A DNA stretch of 64,000 bases from Ruegeria sp. TM1040. Lineage in GTDB: Bacteria; Pseudomonadota; Alphaproteobacteria; Rhodobacterales; Rhodobacteraceae. Positions 9,154 through 20,100 of this stretch are shown piece after piece. How positions within the stretch are numbered: the stretch's first letter is position 1; the number at the start of each line of letters is the position of its first letter. The DNA is taken from NCBI RefSeq assembly GCF_000014065.1, contig NC_008044.1, forward strand, positions 2,503,501-2,567,500. Reading direction: 5' to 3'. Made by a program: the position numbers and the translations under genes. The notes under the pieces are model-generated. The model made no database searches, had not been told where the DNA came from, and worked only from the letters and a program-made list of their open reading frames with translations.

Positions 9154-12003
9154 TCACTCTGCCGCTTCTGCGTAGTCCTCAAGCGGCGGGCAGGTGCAGA
9201 TCAGGTGACGGTCGCCATAGACGTTGTCGACGCGGTTCACGGGCGGCCAATATTTGTCGACACGGAAAGCACCCGGCGGGAAGCAGCCCTGCTCGCGCGA
9301 GTAGGGGCGATCCCAGTCTTTCACCAGATCTTCCATCGTGTGCGGAGCGTTCTTGAGCGCATTGTTCTCGCGCGGCATCTCGCCGGACTCGACCGCTTTG
9401 ATCTCGTCACGGATCGACAACATCGCATCGACAAAACGATCCAGTTCCGCCTTGGTTTCGGACTCGGTTGGCTCCACCATCAGAGTGCCCGCAACGGGCC
9501 AGCTCATGGTAGGAGCGTGGAAACCGCTGTCCATCAGACGCTTGGCCACATCGTCCACGGTCACATCTGCGCTGTCGGCAAAGGGACGCGTATCGAGAAT
9601 GCACTCATGCGCAACCCGACCTGTCGGTCCTTTGTAGAGCACGTCAAACGCACCTTCGAGCCGTTTGGCCAGATAGTTGGCCGAGAGGATCGCAACCTTC
9701 GTCGCCTGCGTCAGACCTGCACCGCCCATCATCAGGCAATAGGCCCAGGAGATCGTCAGGATCGACGCCGACCCCAGGGGCGCCGCAGAGACAGGCCCTT
9801 CGGATCCACCGGTTTCAGGATGCCCCGGGAGGTGTTCGACCAGATGCGCTTTGACGCCGATCGGTCCCATGCCGGGGCCCCCACCGCCATGCGGAATGGC
9901 AAAGGTTTTGTGCAGGTTGAGGTGGCTCACATCCCCCCCCAGATCGCCCGGACGGCTCAGCCCCACCATGGCGTTCATGTTGGCGCCATCGATATAGACC
10001 TGACCACCCGCATCATGGGTGATTTTGCAGACCTCATGCACGGTTTCCTCAAACACGCCATGGGTCGATGGGTAGGTGATCATGCAGCCCGCGAGGTTGT
10101 CGGCGTGTTTCTCGGCCTTGGCACGGAAGTCCTCAAGATCGATGTCGCCGCGCTCGTCGGATTTGACCACAACCACTTTCCAGCCAACCATCTGAGCGGA
10201 GGCCGGGTTGGTGCCGTGGGCGCTCATCGGGATCAGGCAGATATTACGGTGCCCTTCACCGCGCGCCTTGTGATAGGCGGCAATGGTCAGGAGGCCAGCA
10301 TATTCGCCCTGCGCGCCAGAGTTCGGCTGCATGGAGATCGCATCATAGCCGGTAATGTCGCAGAGCTTCTTCGAAAGGTCTTCAACCATCTCGCCATAGC
10401 CAGCCTGCTGATCCGCAGGTGCAAAGGGGTGGATGGTCGAAAACTCTGGCCAGCTGAGCGGCATCATTTCCGCTGCCGCGTTGAGCTTCATGGTGCAGGA
10501 GCCAAGCGGGATCATCGCACGGTCCAGCGCCAGATCGCGATCCGCAAGGCGACGCATGTAGCGCATCATCTCGGTCTCGGCGCGGTTCATGTGGAAGATC
10601 GGGTGCGTCAGGTAGTCCGACTTGCGATGCATGTTCGCAGGCACGCGGTAGTCCGGGGTGAAATCATCATCCGCACGCACGATGCCAAAGGCACGCCAAA
10701 CCGCTTCGATGGTTTCGGGGCGGGTGGTTTCATCCACCGAGATCCCCACACGGGTTTCACCCACGCGACGCAGGTTGATCCCTTCGTCCACCGCCGATTT
10801 CATGACGGCTGCCTGCAGCGGTCCAACATCGACGGTAATGGTATCAAAGAAAGCCTGCGGGTCGACTTTGAAGCCGGCCTCCTCGAGGCCTTTGGCCAGA
10901 CGCACGGCCTTGCGGTGGATGCGTTGCGCGATCGCCTTCAGACCTTTGGGACCGTGGAAGACCGCATACATGGACGCCATCACCGCAAGAAGCGCTTGCG
11001 CAGTGCAGACGTTCGAGGTCGCTTTTTCACGGCGGATGTGCTGCTCCCGGGTCTGCAGCGACAGACGGTAAGCTTTGTTGCCATGTGCATCGACAGACAC
11101 ACCGACGATCCGGCCCGGCATGTTGCGCTTGTAGGCGTCTTTGGTCGCCATATAGGCCGCGTGCGGCCCCCCTGCCCCAACAGGCACGCCAAAACGCTGG
11201 GTGGAGCCGACCGCAATATCTGCTCCCATCGCACCCGGCTCTTTCAGCAGCGTGAGCGACATCGGGTCGGCAGAAACAACAGCGATGCCCTTGTGTTCGT
11301 GGAGCTTGGCAATGTGGTCGGTAAAGTCGCGCACATGGCCATAGGTGCCCGGATACTGGAACAATGCACCAAAGACAGCCTCGGGATCCATCTTGTCGGG
11401 GTTGCCAACGATCACCTCGATACCTAGCGGTTCGGCGCGGGTTTTCACCACCGCGATGTTCTGCGGGTGACAGTCGCGGTCGACAAAGAAAGCCTTGGCT
11501 TTGGACTTGGAGACACGCTCCGCCATGGTCATGGCTTCGGCGCAGGCGGTGGCCTCGTCCAGAAGCGAAGCGTTGGCGATTTCAAGACCGGTCAGATCAG
11601 AGATCATGGTCTGGAAGTTCAAGAGTGCCTCAAGACGCCCCTGCGAAATCTCGGGCTGATAGGGCGTGTAGGCCGTGTACCAGGCAGGATTTTCAAGAAT
11701 GTTGCGCTGAATCGCGGGCGGGGTCACGGTGCCGTGATAGCCTTGGCCGATCAGCGAGGTCATTACCTTGTTCTTGCCTGCGACCTCGCGCATGTGAAAC
11801 AGCAGCTCGCGCTCGGACATCGGGCGGCCAAAGTCCAGCGCTGCTTTTTGACGGATGGATTGCGGCACGGTCTCATCGATCAGCGCATCTAGGCTGTCGG
11901 CGCCGACCACCTTGAGCATCTCGGCCATTTCCTCGGGCGAGGGACCGATGTGGCGCCGATTGGCAAAGTCATACGGGAGGTAATCTGTCGGTTCGAAAGG
12001 CAT
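9154..12003 (-). CDS. gcvP: Glycine dehydrogenase (decarboxylating), P-protein
   Basis: The pyridoxal-phosphate subunit of the glycine cleavage system, which decarboxylates glycine and passes the aminomethyl group to the lipoyl arm of GcvH. At 949 residues it is the full-length fused form with both halves. The PLP lysine is in [16 protein letters not shown] (about residue 700). The GANMNAM and [10 protein letters not shown] motifs are also present. It is the last gene of the gcvT-gcvH-gcvP operon and ends just before a strong terminator. The 126-base gap from gcvH contains a second hairpin. Confidence 0.96.
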   Translation of the reverse strand: MPFEPTDYLPYDFANRRHIGPSPEEMAEMLKVVGADSLDALIDETVPQSIRQKAALDFGRPMSERELLFHMREVAGKNKVMTSLIGQGYHGTVTPPAIQRNILENPAWYTAYTPYQPEISQGRLEALLNFQTMISDLTGLEIANASLLDEATACAEAMTMAERVSKSKAKAFFVDRDCHPQNIAVVKTRAEPLGIEVIVGNPDKMDPEAVFGALFQYPGTYGHVRDFTDHIAKLHEHKGIAVVSADPMSLTLLKEPGAMGADIAVGSTQRFGVPVGAGGPHAAYMATKDAYKRNMPGRIVGVSVDAHGNKAYRLSLQTREQHIRREKATSNVCTAQALLAVMASMYAVFHGPKGLKAIAQRIHRKAVRLAKGLEEAGFKVDPQAFFDTITVDVGPLQAAVMKSAVDEGINLRRVGETRVGISVDETTRPETIEAVWRAFGIVRADDDFTPDYRVPANMHRKSDYLTHPIFHMNRAETEMMRYMRRLADRDLALDRAMIPLGSCTMKLNAAAEMMPLSWPEFSTIHPFAPADQQAGYGEMVEDLSKKLCDITGYDAISMQPNSGAQGEYAGLLTIAAYHKARGEGHRNICLIPMSAHGTNPASAQMVGWKVVVVKSDERGDIDLEDFRAKAEKHADNLAGCMITYPSTHGVFEETVHEVCKITHDAGGQVYIDGANMNAMVGLSRPGDLGGDVSHLNLHKTFAIPHGGGGPGMGPIGVKAHLVEHLPGHPETGGSEGPVSAAPLGSASILTISWAYCLMMGGAGLTQATKVAILSANYLAKRLEGAFDVLYKGPTGRVAHECILDTRPFADSADVTVDDVAKRLMDSGFHAPTMSWPVAGTLMVEPTESETKAELDRFVDAMLSIRDEIKAVESGEMPRENNALKNAPHTMEDLVKDWDRPYSREQGCFPPGAFRVDKYWPPVNRVDNVYGDRHLICTCPPLEDYAEAAE

Positions 12004-12086
12004 CGTTGCCTCCTTCAGGGTCTGTCAGATCTCGGGATCAAAGGCGTGCACCATTGGGTCGGGCAAACCCGGTTACGCCCTTGCAG

Positions 12087-12122
12087 GTAAAAGAGGGGCC
12101 CGCACCACACGGCAACGGGCCC
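12087..12122 (-). terminator. Terminator-like hairpin between gcvH and gcvP
   Basis: On the minus strand GGGCCCG (12116-12122) pairs with CGGGCCC (12096-12102), followed by CTCTTTT. This has the form of an intrinsic terminator 8 bases after the gcvH stop and may reduce, not abolish, transcription into gcvP. Confidence 0.6.
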
Positions 12123-12129
12123 AAACGCA

Positions 12130-12489
12130 TCAGCCAATGAAGTCTTTGTAGCCAGCCTCGTCCATGTAGTCGTCCATCGGCGACATGTCGGAGACTTTGA
12201 GTTTGAAGAACCAAGCTTCGCCTTCCGGGTCCTCATTGACCTTGGACGGCGCGTCCACGATGGCCTCGTTGACTTCGACCACTTCACCGTCGAGCGGCGC
12301 GAGAATGTCCGACGCTGCCTTAACGGATTCGATGACCACGATCTCGTCGTCCTTGGAGACTTCGCTGCCCACTTCGGGAAGCTCAACAAAGACCACATCG
12401 CCCAGCTGCTCGGCCGCGTGGGAGGTGATGCCAACAGTCACAACGTCGCCTTCGACCTGCAGCCATTCGTGTTCTTCGGTGTATTTCAT
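12130..12489 (-). CDS. gcvH: Glycine cleavage system H protein
   Basis: The lipoylated carrier protein that shuttles the aminomethyl group between GcvP, GcvT and lipoamide dehydrogenase. It is 119 residues, a normal length. The lipoyl lysine is in [11 protein letters not shown] (about residue 60). The N-terminus KYTEEHEWL and the C-terminal GEAWFFKLK are typical. A purine-rich GGAAGAGA box precedes the ATG. It lies 41 bases after gcvT. Confidence 0.96.
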   Translation of the reverse strand: MKYTEEHEWLQVEGDVVTVGITSHAAEQLGDVVFVELPEVGSEVSKDDEIVVIESVKAASDILAPLDGEVVEVNEAIVDAPSKVNEDPEGEAWFFKLKVSDMSPMDDYMDEAGYKDFIG

Positions 12490-12530
12490 GGGTTCTCTTC
12501 CTGTGTTGGCCGCTTTAGCGGGGACCGGTT

Positions 12531-13655
12531 TTAGCGTTTGAAGTTGGCCGCCACGAAGGGCAGCTTTGCAACAGTGACGGGCACGCGCTTGCCGCGCAGC
12601 TCGCCAAAGACCTGTGTGTCCAGAGCAGCATGCTCTGCGGTGACGTAGCCCATGGCGACCGGGCCGCCAACGGTCGGACCAAAGCCACCAGACGTGATGG
12701 TGCCGATAGGGTCGCCACCTTCGGCACTTGCGTAAAGCACAACACCCTCGCGCATCGGCGCACGGCCCTCGGGCTTCAGACCCACACGTTTGCGCGGGGC
12801 CTTGCCACCGAGATCAGCAAAGATCGCATCCGCACCGGGAAAGCCGCCCGCGCGGTCGCCACCCGGGCGGCGTACTTTTTGGATCGCCCAGCCAAGAGCG
12901 GCCTCAAACGGGCGGGTCTCAGTGTCGATGTCGTGTCCATAAAGGCAAAGCCCGCCCTCAAGGCGCAGGGAATCTCGTGCGCCGAGGCCAATGGCCTCAA
13001 CGTCGGCATGTGCCAGCAGAGCCTTGGCAAAGGCCTCTGCGCCGGCTTCGGCGACGGAGATCTCATAGCCATCCTCTCCGGTATAACCAGAGCGGGAGAT
13101 CCAGAGCTCTCCGCCTTCATATGCGAAGGTTGCCACATCCATGAACTTCATCGCCGCAACGCCAGGCACCAACGCCTCCAGCGCCGCCTCAGCGGCAGGG
13201 CCCTGAAGGGCCAGAAGCGCGCGATCGGTGACAGGCTCGACTGTTACTTCGGGTTCAAGCGCGGCCTTCATGCGGGCGATGTCAGCGTCCTTGCAGGCTG
13301 CGTTCACAACCACAAACAGGTGATCACCGCGGTTGGCGAACATCAGGTCGTCCTCGATGCCGCCCGTATCGTTGGTGAACAGCCCGTAGCGTTGGCGCCC
13401 CTCGGACAGCCCGAGTACATCCATCGGCACCAGCTTTTCAAACGCAGCGGCCAAGGCCTCATAGCTCTCTCCACGCAGAATCACTTGCCCCATGTGGCTC
13501 ACATCAAAGAGCCCGGCTTTCTCGCGGGTGTGCGTGTGTTCTTTCATGATCCCGAGCGGGTATTGCACAGGCATGGAGTAGCCAGCAAAGGGCACCATCT
13601 TGGCCCCGAGGCTCTCGTGCAATTCAGTAAGGGGAGTGGTCTTCAGATCCGACAT
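12531..13655 (-). CDS. gcvT: Glycine cleavage system aminomethyltransferase, T protein
   Basis: Transfers the methylene group from the H protein to tetrahydrofolate, releasing ammonia. 374 residues. The N-terminal [21 protein letters not shown] and the central [12 protein letters not shown] segment are GcvT hallmarks. It is the first gene of the operon and is preceded by a tandem glycine riboswitch about 115 bases upstream. Expression is therefore expected to respond to glycine. Confidence 0.95.
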   Translation of the reverse strand: MSDLKTTPLTELHESLGAKMVPFAGYSMPVQYPLGIMKEHTHTREKAGLFDVSHMGQVILRGESYEALAAAFEKLVPMDVLGLSEGRQRYGLFTNDTGGIEDDLMFANRGDHLFVVVNAACKDADIARMKAALEPEVTVEPVTDRALLALQGPAAEAALEALVPGVAAMKFMDVATFAYEGGELWISRSGYTGEDGYEISVAEAGAEAFAKALLAHADVEAIGLGARDSLRLEGGLCLYGHDIDTETRPFEAALGWAIQKVRRPGGDRAGGFPGADAIFADLGGKAPRKRVGLKPEGRAPMREGVVLYASAEGGDPIGTITSGGFGPTVGGPVAMGYVTAEHAALDTQVFGELRGKRVPVTVAKLPFVAANFKR

Positions 13656-13740
13656 ATCGGCCTGCCTTCCGCGTCTGCGGCCGGTGCGGTCAAATCATAA
13701 CATGTCAACGCGTCGATTGGCATCCGGCATCCAAGGTTTT

Positions 13741-13760
13741 GCGCAGGCTGAGCCTGCACG
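13741..13760 (-). promoter_or_regulatory. Hairpin between glycine riboswitch and gcvT
   Basis: On the minus strand GTGCAGGC-TCA-GCCTGCGC can form an 8-bp stem (one G-U pair) with a 3-base loop, 11 bases after aptamer 2. It is followed by AAAACC and not by a T-run. It may be part of the expression platform. Confidence 0.4.
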
Positions 13761-13770
13761 CTTTGATGCC

Positions 13771-13936
13771 CCCTCTGTCCCTTCGCCTGAGATCGTTATC
13801 CCTTCGGCGGCCCGATCTGGTCGGGCTCTCTCCAGAGTAGTTACGCGCACACGGTCCTTGTGGCCTGAGAGTTTCCGGGGCGGTTGCTCCTTCGGCACCG
13901 ATCAGCGAGGCGCCAAGCCTCTTGGTCGGTTCTCCC
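13771..13936 (-). ncRNA. Tandem glycine riboswitch upstream of gcvT
   Basis: Read on the minus strand, two glycine aptamers follow each other. Aptamer 1 (about 13936-13854) begins GGGAGAACC and contains GTGCCGAAGGAGCAA and ACTCTCAGGCC. Aptamer 2 (about 13838-13771) contains GCCGAAGGGATAA, ATCTCAGGCGAAGGGAC and AGAGGG. GCCGAAGG and CTCAGGC are the conserved core of the glycine riboswitch, and the paired arrangement ahead of gcvT is classic. Known members switch on gcv genes when glycine is abundant. Confidence 0.92.
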
Positions 13937-13950
13937 ATGTGCTGCGGCGG

Positions 13951-13979
13951 ACGCTAGCAGCGCGGCACGCGTGGCGCAA
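13951..13979 (-). promoter_or_regulatory. Candidate promoter of the gcv operon
   Basis: On the minus strand TTGCGC (13979-13974) and TAGCGT (13956-13951) are 17 bases apart. Transcription would start just before the first glycine aptamer. The match is loose and this was found by eye only. Confidence 0.35.
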
Positions 13980-14117
13980 GACGGAATCGATCCCCATTCT
14001 GTCGCAAATAGTAGCCTTTCTGCGCCCGGGCTCCCTCCAGACGCGATTGTATCAAGCCTGCCGCATTATTGTGCGGGTGGATTGCCGGGCGCAAAAAGCG
14101 CTGCCATAGCTTTGCCC

Positions 14118-15107
14118 ATGAAGATAGCGATCAACGGATTCGGCCGCATTGGCCGTACAATCTTGCGCCAGATCCTGACCAGCCCGCGCGGCTCCGGGAT
14201 CGAGGTGGTTTGCATCAACGACATCACCGATGCGGAGATGTGCGCCTATCTGTTCCAATACGACAGCACCTTTGGCCCCTACCCGGGCGAGGTGTCGCTC
14301 GAGGCGGGTACGCTCTGCGTCGACGGACGGCGGATCGCGCTTCACCAAGAGGCCAATGTGACCAACCTCGACCTCGCGGGTGTGGATGTCTTGATGGAAT
14401 GCACAGGCATTGCACGCACGACCGACCTGGCACAGCGCGGCCTGACCGCAGGAGCGCGCAAGGTTTTGATTTCCGGACCATCTCCGGCTGCCGAAGTCAC
14501 CGTTGTATATGGCGTCAATGATGCTGACCTTGCAGGCGCGCAGATCGTGTCGAACGCCTCTTGCACCACCAATGCGGTTGCAGGGCTGGTGCAGCTGGTG
14601 GATGCGGTCGCCGGAATTGAAACCGGTCACATGACCACCATCCACTGCTATACCAACTCGCAACCGATGGTGGACACACCGCGCGGCGACTTCGCCCGGT
14701 CGCGGGGAGGCGCACAGTCCATGGTGCCCACGACAACCTCCGCAATGCATCTGATCGACGTCGTTCTGCCTCGCCTCAAGGGGCGGATTTCCGGCGCCGC
14801 CGTACGGGTTCCGACCGCCAGCGTTTCGGCGGTGGATCTCGTGGCAACCCTGCAATCAGAATGGGATCAATCCGATCTCCTGATGGCCCTGAAGGCATCG
14901 GCCAACGGCTCGCCCATCTTGGGATGGACCGAACAGCCGCTCGTTTCTTCGGACCTGCGGGCGCGGCCAGAATCGCTGATTATCGCAGCCCCCGAAACCC
15001 GCATGGTGGGGACGCAGCAGCTGCGCATCTTCGGCTGGTATGACAATGAATGGGGCTTTTCGGCGCGGATGCTTGATGTCGCGCGCGCGATGCAGCCCCA
15101 GGTCTGA
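14118..15107 (+). CDS. gap: Type I glyceraldehyde-3-phosphate dehydrogenase
   Basis: Oxidises glyceraldehyde 3-phosphate to 1,3-bisphosphoglycerate with NAD(P). The frame is open further upstream, but the ATG at 14118 begins the true N-terminus KIAINGFGRIGR, the dinucleotide-binding loop. The catalytic cysteine is in SNASCTTN (about residue 150), and the C-terminal WYDNEWGFSARM is typical. 329 residues, slightly shorter than most. The gene diverges from the gcv operon. An aspartate (IND) after the second strand suggests NAD preference, but this is inference. Confidence 0.93.
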   Translation: MKIAINGFGRIGRTILRQILTSPRGSGIEVVCINDITDAEMCAYLFQYDSTFGPYPGEVSLEAGTLCVDGRRIALHQEANVTNLDLAGVDVLMECTGIARTTDLAQRGLTAGARKVLISGPSPAAEVTVVYGVNDADLAGAQIVSNASCTTNAVAGLVQLVDAVAGIETGHMTTIHCYTNSQPMVDTPRGDFARSRGGAQSMVPTTTSAMHLIDVVLPRLKGRISGAAVRVPTASVSAVDLVATLQSEWDQSDLLMALKASANGSPILGWTEQPLVSSDLRARPESLIIAAPETRMVGTQQLRIFGWYDNEWGFSARMLDVARAMQPQV

Positions 15108-15277
15108 TCGGCGCATTTTCGCCACGCCACTACAGCAATTCTCCTCTACATGGGCTCGACCCGGCGGGCCGAGGTTTTATGTCACCGGCCATGCGTGTAG
15201 CCTCATTCATATGCCGTTGGCTTGTTTCTGCCAGCCACGGTTCTGCACCGCCCCGCCTGCCCGCTGCCGGAGATTTC

Positions 15278-17110
15278 ATGTTCAGATTTTGCCAATTGCG
15301 CCGGACTGCCTTTCCCCTGTGCCGCACTCTGCGCCCCTTGTCGCTGGCCTTGAGCCTGAGTGTCGCCCTATCGGCCAGCCCCCTGTCGGCGCTGGATGCA
15401 AACCTCGCCGCTCCCAAGGCACCGGACGATCTCGCCGAACGGCTGCGCGGCGCAAGCGCGGCGCTTGGGCTGAGCCAAAACTCGGAAACACAAGAGATCA
15501 TTGCGGCATCGCTCTCGGACTATCGGACCTTGGTTCAAGTCCTTTATGACGCGGGATATTTTGCGCCTGTCGTCAATATTCGTCTGGATGGGCGCGAGGC
15601 TGCGGCGATCAACCTGCTGAACCCGCCAAAGCGCGTGCAGAACATTGCCATCACCGTCGATCCGGGCCCGGCCTTCACCTTTGGCCGTACCGTCGTCACC
15701 CCCCTGCCCGCGGGGGGGACCGCGTCCCTGCCCGAAGGCTTTGCGACCGGCAAACCCGCCAACACCGGTGCCATTCAGGAGGCTGCAAACGCGGGCCTTG
15801 GCGCCTGGGATCGTGCCGGCCACCCGAAGGTAGAACTTGCCGGTCAATCCATTACGGCCAATGCGGTCAAACGGCGCCTCGATGCCGAACTCAGGATCGC
15901 GCCGGGACCACGGCTGCGCTTAGGCAACCTCAGAATTACAGGCGAATCCGACGTTCGACCTCAGGCGATCCAGCGGATCGCAGGCTTTGCCAAAGGGCAA
16001 ACCTATCATCCCGATCTCGTCTCAAAAGCCGCCAATCGCCTGCGCCGCACGGGGGCGTTCTCGACCGTTGCGCTGCGACAGGCCGACGTGCCGAACCCCG
16101 ATGGCAGCCTCGATTTCATTGCCGAAGTCGAAGATCTGCCCAAGCGGCGTTTCACGTTCGGGGTGGAGATTTCCTCGTCGCAGGCGATGGAACTCAGCAC
16201 CAGCTGGATGCACCGGAACCTGTTTGGCGGCGCCGAGCGATTGAAAATCGACTTTTCGGTGAGTGGCATCGGCAGCAGCGACATCAACAGCAGCATCACC
16301 GCGCGTCTGGACCGCCCGGCTGCCCTGGGCACGGACCGGAACCTGTTCTACCTCGCCTCGATCGAGCAGTTGCGTGAAGAGCATTACACCGCCCGCAGCG
16401 CCTTGGCAGCGGTCGGGGTGCGGCGCATCGTTTCCGACACCACCTTTGTCGAAGGCGCGCTCGGATTGCGCTACATCAACGCGGACGACGCCTATGGCAG
16501 CAACCGCGAGTTCAAATATGTGGCCGCACGTCTGCGGGGCGAAAAGGACATGCGCAATATCAAGACCAACCCGACGGCTGGCTACTATCTCGACGGGGAA
16601 ATCGTCCCCTTTGTGGGCGTATCGGGTGGCGATCCCGGGGTGCAGATCAACATTGATGCCCGCGGTTACAAAGCGCTAGGCAACTCTGATCGTCTGGTCC
16701 TTGCAGGGCGTGTGCAGCTTGGCTCGATCATCGGTCCAGACCCAAGCGATGTCTCTCCGACATTTCTGTATTTCTCGGGCGGTGCGGGCTCCGTGCGCGG
16801 ACAGGAGTTCCAATCCCTCGGGGTTGACACCCCCGGCGGCACAGCCGGTGGGCGCGCCTACCTTGCGCTTTCGGGCGAGCTGCGCGGGCGGATCACAAAT
16901 GCGATTTCGCTGGTGGGCTTTTACGACGTCGGCTTTGTCGACAAAGACAGTTTTATCAGTGGCGACAGCGAATATCATGCGGGGGCCGGTATTGGTGTAC
17001 GCTATGACGTCACCGGTGTTGGCCCGATCCGGCTCGACCTCGCGATGCCGGTGGCGGGCGACACCGAAGACGGGTTGCAGTTTTACATCGGCATAGGACA
17101 GGCGTTTTGA
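15278..17110 (+). CDS. tamA: TamA-type outer membrane translocation barrel protein
   Basis: An Omp85-family outer membrane protein that, with TamB, forms the translocation and assembly module. From the ATG at 15278 (GGAG at 15269-15272) it has 610 residues. It begins with a signal peptide (hydrophobic run LALSLSVALSASPLSA, cleaved near residue 37) and POTRA-like domains over about residues 45-290. The C-terminal barrel contains the GSVRGQEFQSLG strand and ends in the aromatic IGIGQAF. It overlaps tamB (TTGA). An in-frame ATG at 15179 would put extra residues before the signal peptide and is unlikely. Confidence 0.88.
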   Translation: MFRFCQLRRTAFPLCRTLRPLSLALSLSVALSASPLSALDANLAAPKAPDDLAERLRGASAALGLSQNSETQEIIAASLSDYRTLVQVLYDAGYFAPVVNIRLDGREAAAINLLNPPKRVQNIAITVDPGPAFTFGRTVVTPLPAGGTASLPEGFATGKPANTGAIQEAANAGLGAWDRAGHPKVELAGQSITANAVKRRLDAELRIAPGPRLRLGNLRITGESDVRPQAIQRIAGFAKGQTYHPDLVSKAANRLRRTGAFSTVALRQADVPNPDGSLDFIAEVEDLPKRRFTFGVEISSSQAMELSTSWMHRNLFGGAERLKIDFSVSGIGSSDINSSITARLDRPAALGTDRNLFYLASIEQLREEHYTARSALAAVGVRRIVSDTTFVEGALGLRYINADDAYGSNREFKYVAARLRGEKDMRNIKTNPTAGYYLDGEIVPFVGVSGGDPGVQINIDARGYKALGNSDRLVLAGRVQLGSIIGPDPSDVSPTFLYFSGGAGSVRGQEFQSLGVDTPGGTAGGRAYLALSGELRGRITNAISLVGFYDVGFVDKDSFISGDSEYHAGAGIGVRYDVTGVGPIRLDLAMPVAGDTEDGLQFYIGIGQAF

Positions 17111-20100
17111 AACAGAACCTCCAGAGCCTCATCTTCACCTGTGGCCTCGCCACCTGCCCGGTCCTGACTCCCCTGCCCACCCTGGCACAAGACGCGTCAG
17201 AATCTGGCGGCCTCTTGGTGTCCTTTCTCGAGGATACACTCTCCGGCGACAGCCGCACGGTGAGTGTCGAGGGTCTGGAGGGCGCGTTTTCCTCGCAGGC
17301 AAAGATCGCCAAGCTAACCGTCTCTGACGCAGAGGGCATCTGGTTGACGGTCGAAGGAGCCGAGCTCGATTGGAACCGCCTGGCACTGGTACGCGGACGC
17401 TTTTCGGTCAATCACCTCAAGGCAGATCGCATAACCGTGGCGCGCAGCCCGGAACCGGTGCCCGCAGACCCGGAATTGCCCATGCCCGAGGCGACACCTT
17501 TCCGGCTCCCGGAATTGCCTGTGTCAATTGAGATCGGCGACATCGCCGCAGGTGAAATCCGGCTTGGCGAAGCCCTGACCGGCCAAGCAGCCTCCCTGTC
17601 GGTTGATGGCGCGCTGACACTAGCGGATGGGGCGCTGGAGACCGACCTCAATGTGGCACGGTTGGACAGGCGCGGTGACGCGCTCCATCTTGCGGCGTCT
17701 TTTTCCAACACCACCGAACAGCTCGCACTGGATATTGCGCTCGACGAGGCACCCGGCGGCTTGCTCTCGACCGCGATGGACTTGCCCGGCCGCCCTGATC
17801 TACGCCTCGCCATCAAAGGCGAAGGCTCGCTTACAGATTTCACGGCAGACATCGGGTTTGCCAGCAATAGCCACGACCGCATCACAGGGACCGTGAGCCT
17901 GAGAGGCCTGGGAGATGTCGACAGCGATACTGATGCGGGGCTGGCGTTCTCGGCAGACATCGGGGGCGACATAGACCCGCTGCTCCCGCCCGCATATCGC
18001 CCCTTCTTTGGCCCCGGCATGCGCGCCAATGTCAAAGGGCGCAGCCTGAGCTCTGGCGGTGTCGAACTTGACAACCTCGTGCTGCGTACCCGCGCCTTGC
18101 AACTGACCGGCGCGCTACGCCTAGAAGCGGGCATGTTGCAGACCGCCAATATCAAGGCTGCAATCACAGCGCCCGAGGGGCAAGCCGCGGTAATCCTTCC
18201 GGTGTCAGGCGCCGACACCACGGTTGCTGCCGTGACGATGGATTTGAAGAAGCCGGAAGGCGAAAACTGGACCATCAACGCCGAACTCGACAGCCTGCGC
18301 ACAGCAGACCTGAGCATCAAACGCGCGGTCGTGAACGCCGCAGGGGCGCTGGACCAAGACGCAGGTTTTAACCTTGATGGGGCACTTGATGCGCGGCTCA
18401 GCGGCTTTGTGCTTTCGGATCCTGCGCTGGCTGCGGCAACCGGCAGCAAACTCAGCCTCAGCGCACAGCTGACGACGAAAGACGGCGCCGATTTTCTGGT
18501 GCGCGATCTCGAACTGCAGGGCGACTCTTATAGCGCGCGGGGCGAGTTGCGTTTTGACAGGCTCGAAGGAGATCTGCGCATCGCCACCACGCTCAGTCTT
18601 CTGGCAGAAAACCTCAGCCGGTATTCGGTGTTGGCCGGGCTGGATCTGTCAGGATCGGCAGAGGCCGATGTGAGCGGGCATTTCCAACCTCTGAGCGGCG
18701 CCTTCGGGGTCGATCTTGCGCTTCTGGGGCGCGATCTTGGCACCGCAATCCCGAATGTGGACCCGCTCTTGGTGGGAGAGAGCCGCCTGAAACTGGTGGC
18801 CGCGCGCGACACGGCTGGAATCCGGATTGACCAATTTCACCTGCAAACCGCAGAAGTATCCGCCACCGGGCAAGGAACGCTCGATAGTGGCGAAGGCGCG
18901 CTGCGCCTTGATGCCACGCTCGCACGGCTCGACCGGTTTGTGACCGACCTGCCTGGCCCGCTCACGCTCTCGGCGAATTTCGACCGCAGTGGCAACCGTC
19001 TCGACGGCACTGTCGCTTTGCGCGGGCCACAGAAAACCGCGATGGATCTCGACGGCAGCTTCACGCTTGACGGTGCAGCCGATTTTGGGTTTGAGGCCTT
19101 TGTTGGTGCGCCCGAAGCCTTTGTTCCCGAACTCGCTGGGGCGCCGGTGATTGCAACTGGCACGGCCACTCGGCGCGCGGCGCAATGGACCGGGGATATG
19201 ACGCTCACTGCCACCGGCGGTACGCGCGCCCGGATCAAGGGGGGATTTCATGAGGCCGACGGCGCGATCGACCTTGATCTCTCCGCGCTGTTGGCGCGAG
19301 TGGAGCAATTTGCCCCTGCCATCACCGGTCAGGCCACGGCAAGACTGATCGCATCCCGGCGGGACGGTCAGTGGCAGGCCAAAGGTGATGTCACGGCCCC
19401 CGGCGATACCACCGCAACTTTTGACGCAGGCTTTGTTGAAACCTCGGGCGATCTTGATCTCAAGCTGAAGGCGGAGGTGGCAGAAGTGCGCGCCTACGCG
19501 CCAACGCTTCCAGGGCGGGCCTCAGCGGATATTTCCGCTACCCGGCGGGCTGGCGCATGGGCGGCAGGGGGCAAGGTTACAGGGCCCGCAGGAACGGCGG
19601 CTGACCTCGATGTCGAGCTCAGTGAAACCGATGGCACGGCCCGCGTCCGCTTTGACGCCCTGGTGCGCGAGCTACAGCAGATTGTACCAGGGCTGGACGG
19701 GGCACTGAGCGCGAAGGGGGAAGCCCGCCGCGCAGATGGTATCTGGACCGTCGAGAGCACCGCAGACGGCCCACTTGGAATGGCCTCACGGCTGGCTGGA
19801 ACATGGGATGAGGCGCGGGCAATCGCGGATGTCTCGGCCAAGGGAACGTTGCGGCTGGAAGGGGCCAACGCCTTTTTGAAGCCTAATCTCATCAAGGGGC
19901 TGGCCGAATTTGATCTCGCACTGCGCGGGCCGGCGCAACTCAATTCGGTGAGCGGCACAATCACCACATCCGGCGCGCAGATGGTTCTGCCCCAAGCAGC
20001 GCAGACCATCGAGGGGATCTCCACCCGTATCTCGTTGAATAGTGGTTCCGCCGCCGTGAATCTTTCGGCCCGTCCGCGTGACGGCGGGCGCATCGAGGTC

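Noticed and set aside
8744-9157. 137-residue minus-strand frame in the gene-poor interval
   Set aside because: It contains the gcvP terminator hairpin, overlaps the gcvP end and has no family resemblance.
9205-11427. 740-residue open frame on the plus strand
   Set aside because: It lies wholly across gcvP, has no recognisable domains and is the complementary shadow of a strongly conserved gene in a GC-rich genome.
13600-14109. 169-residue plus-strand frame
   Set aside because: It runs across the glycine riboswitch and the end of gcvT and is most likely noise.
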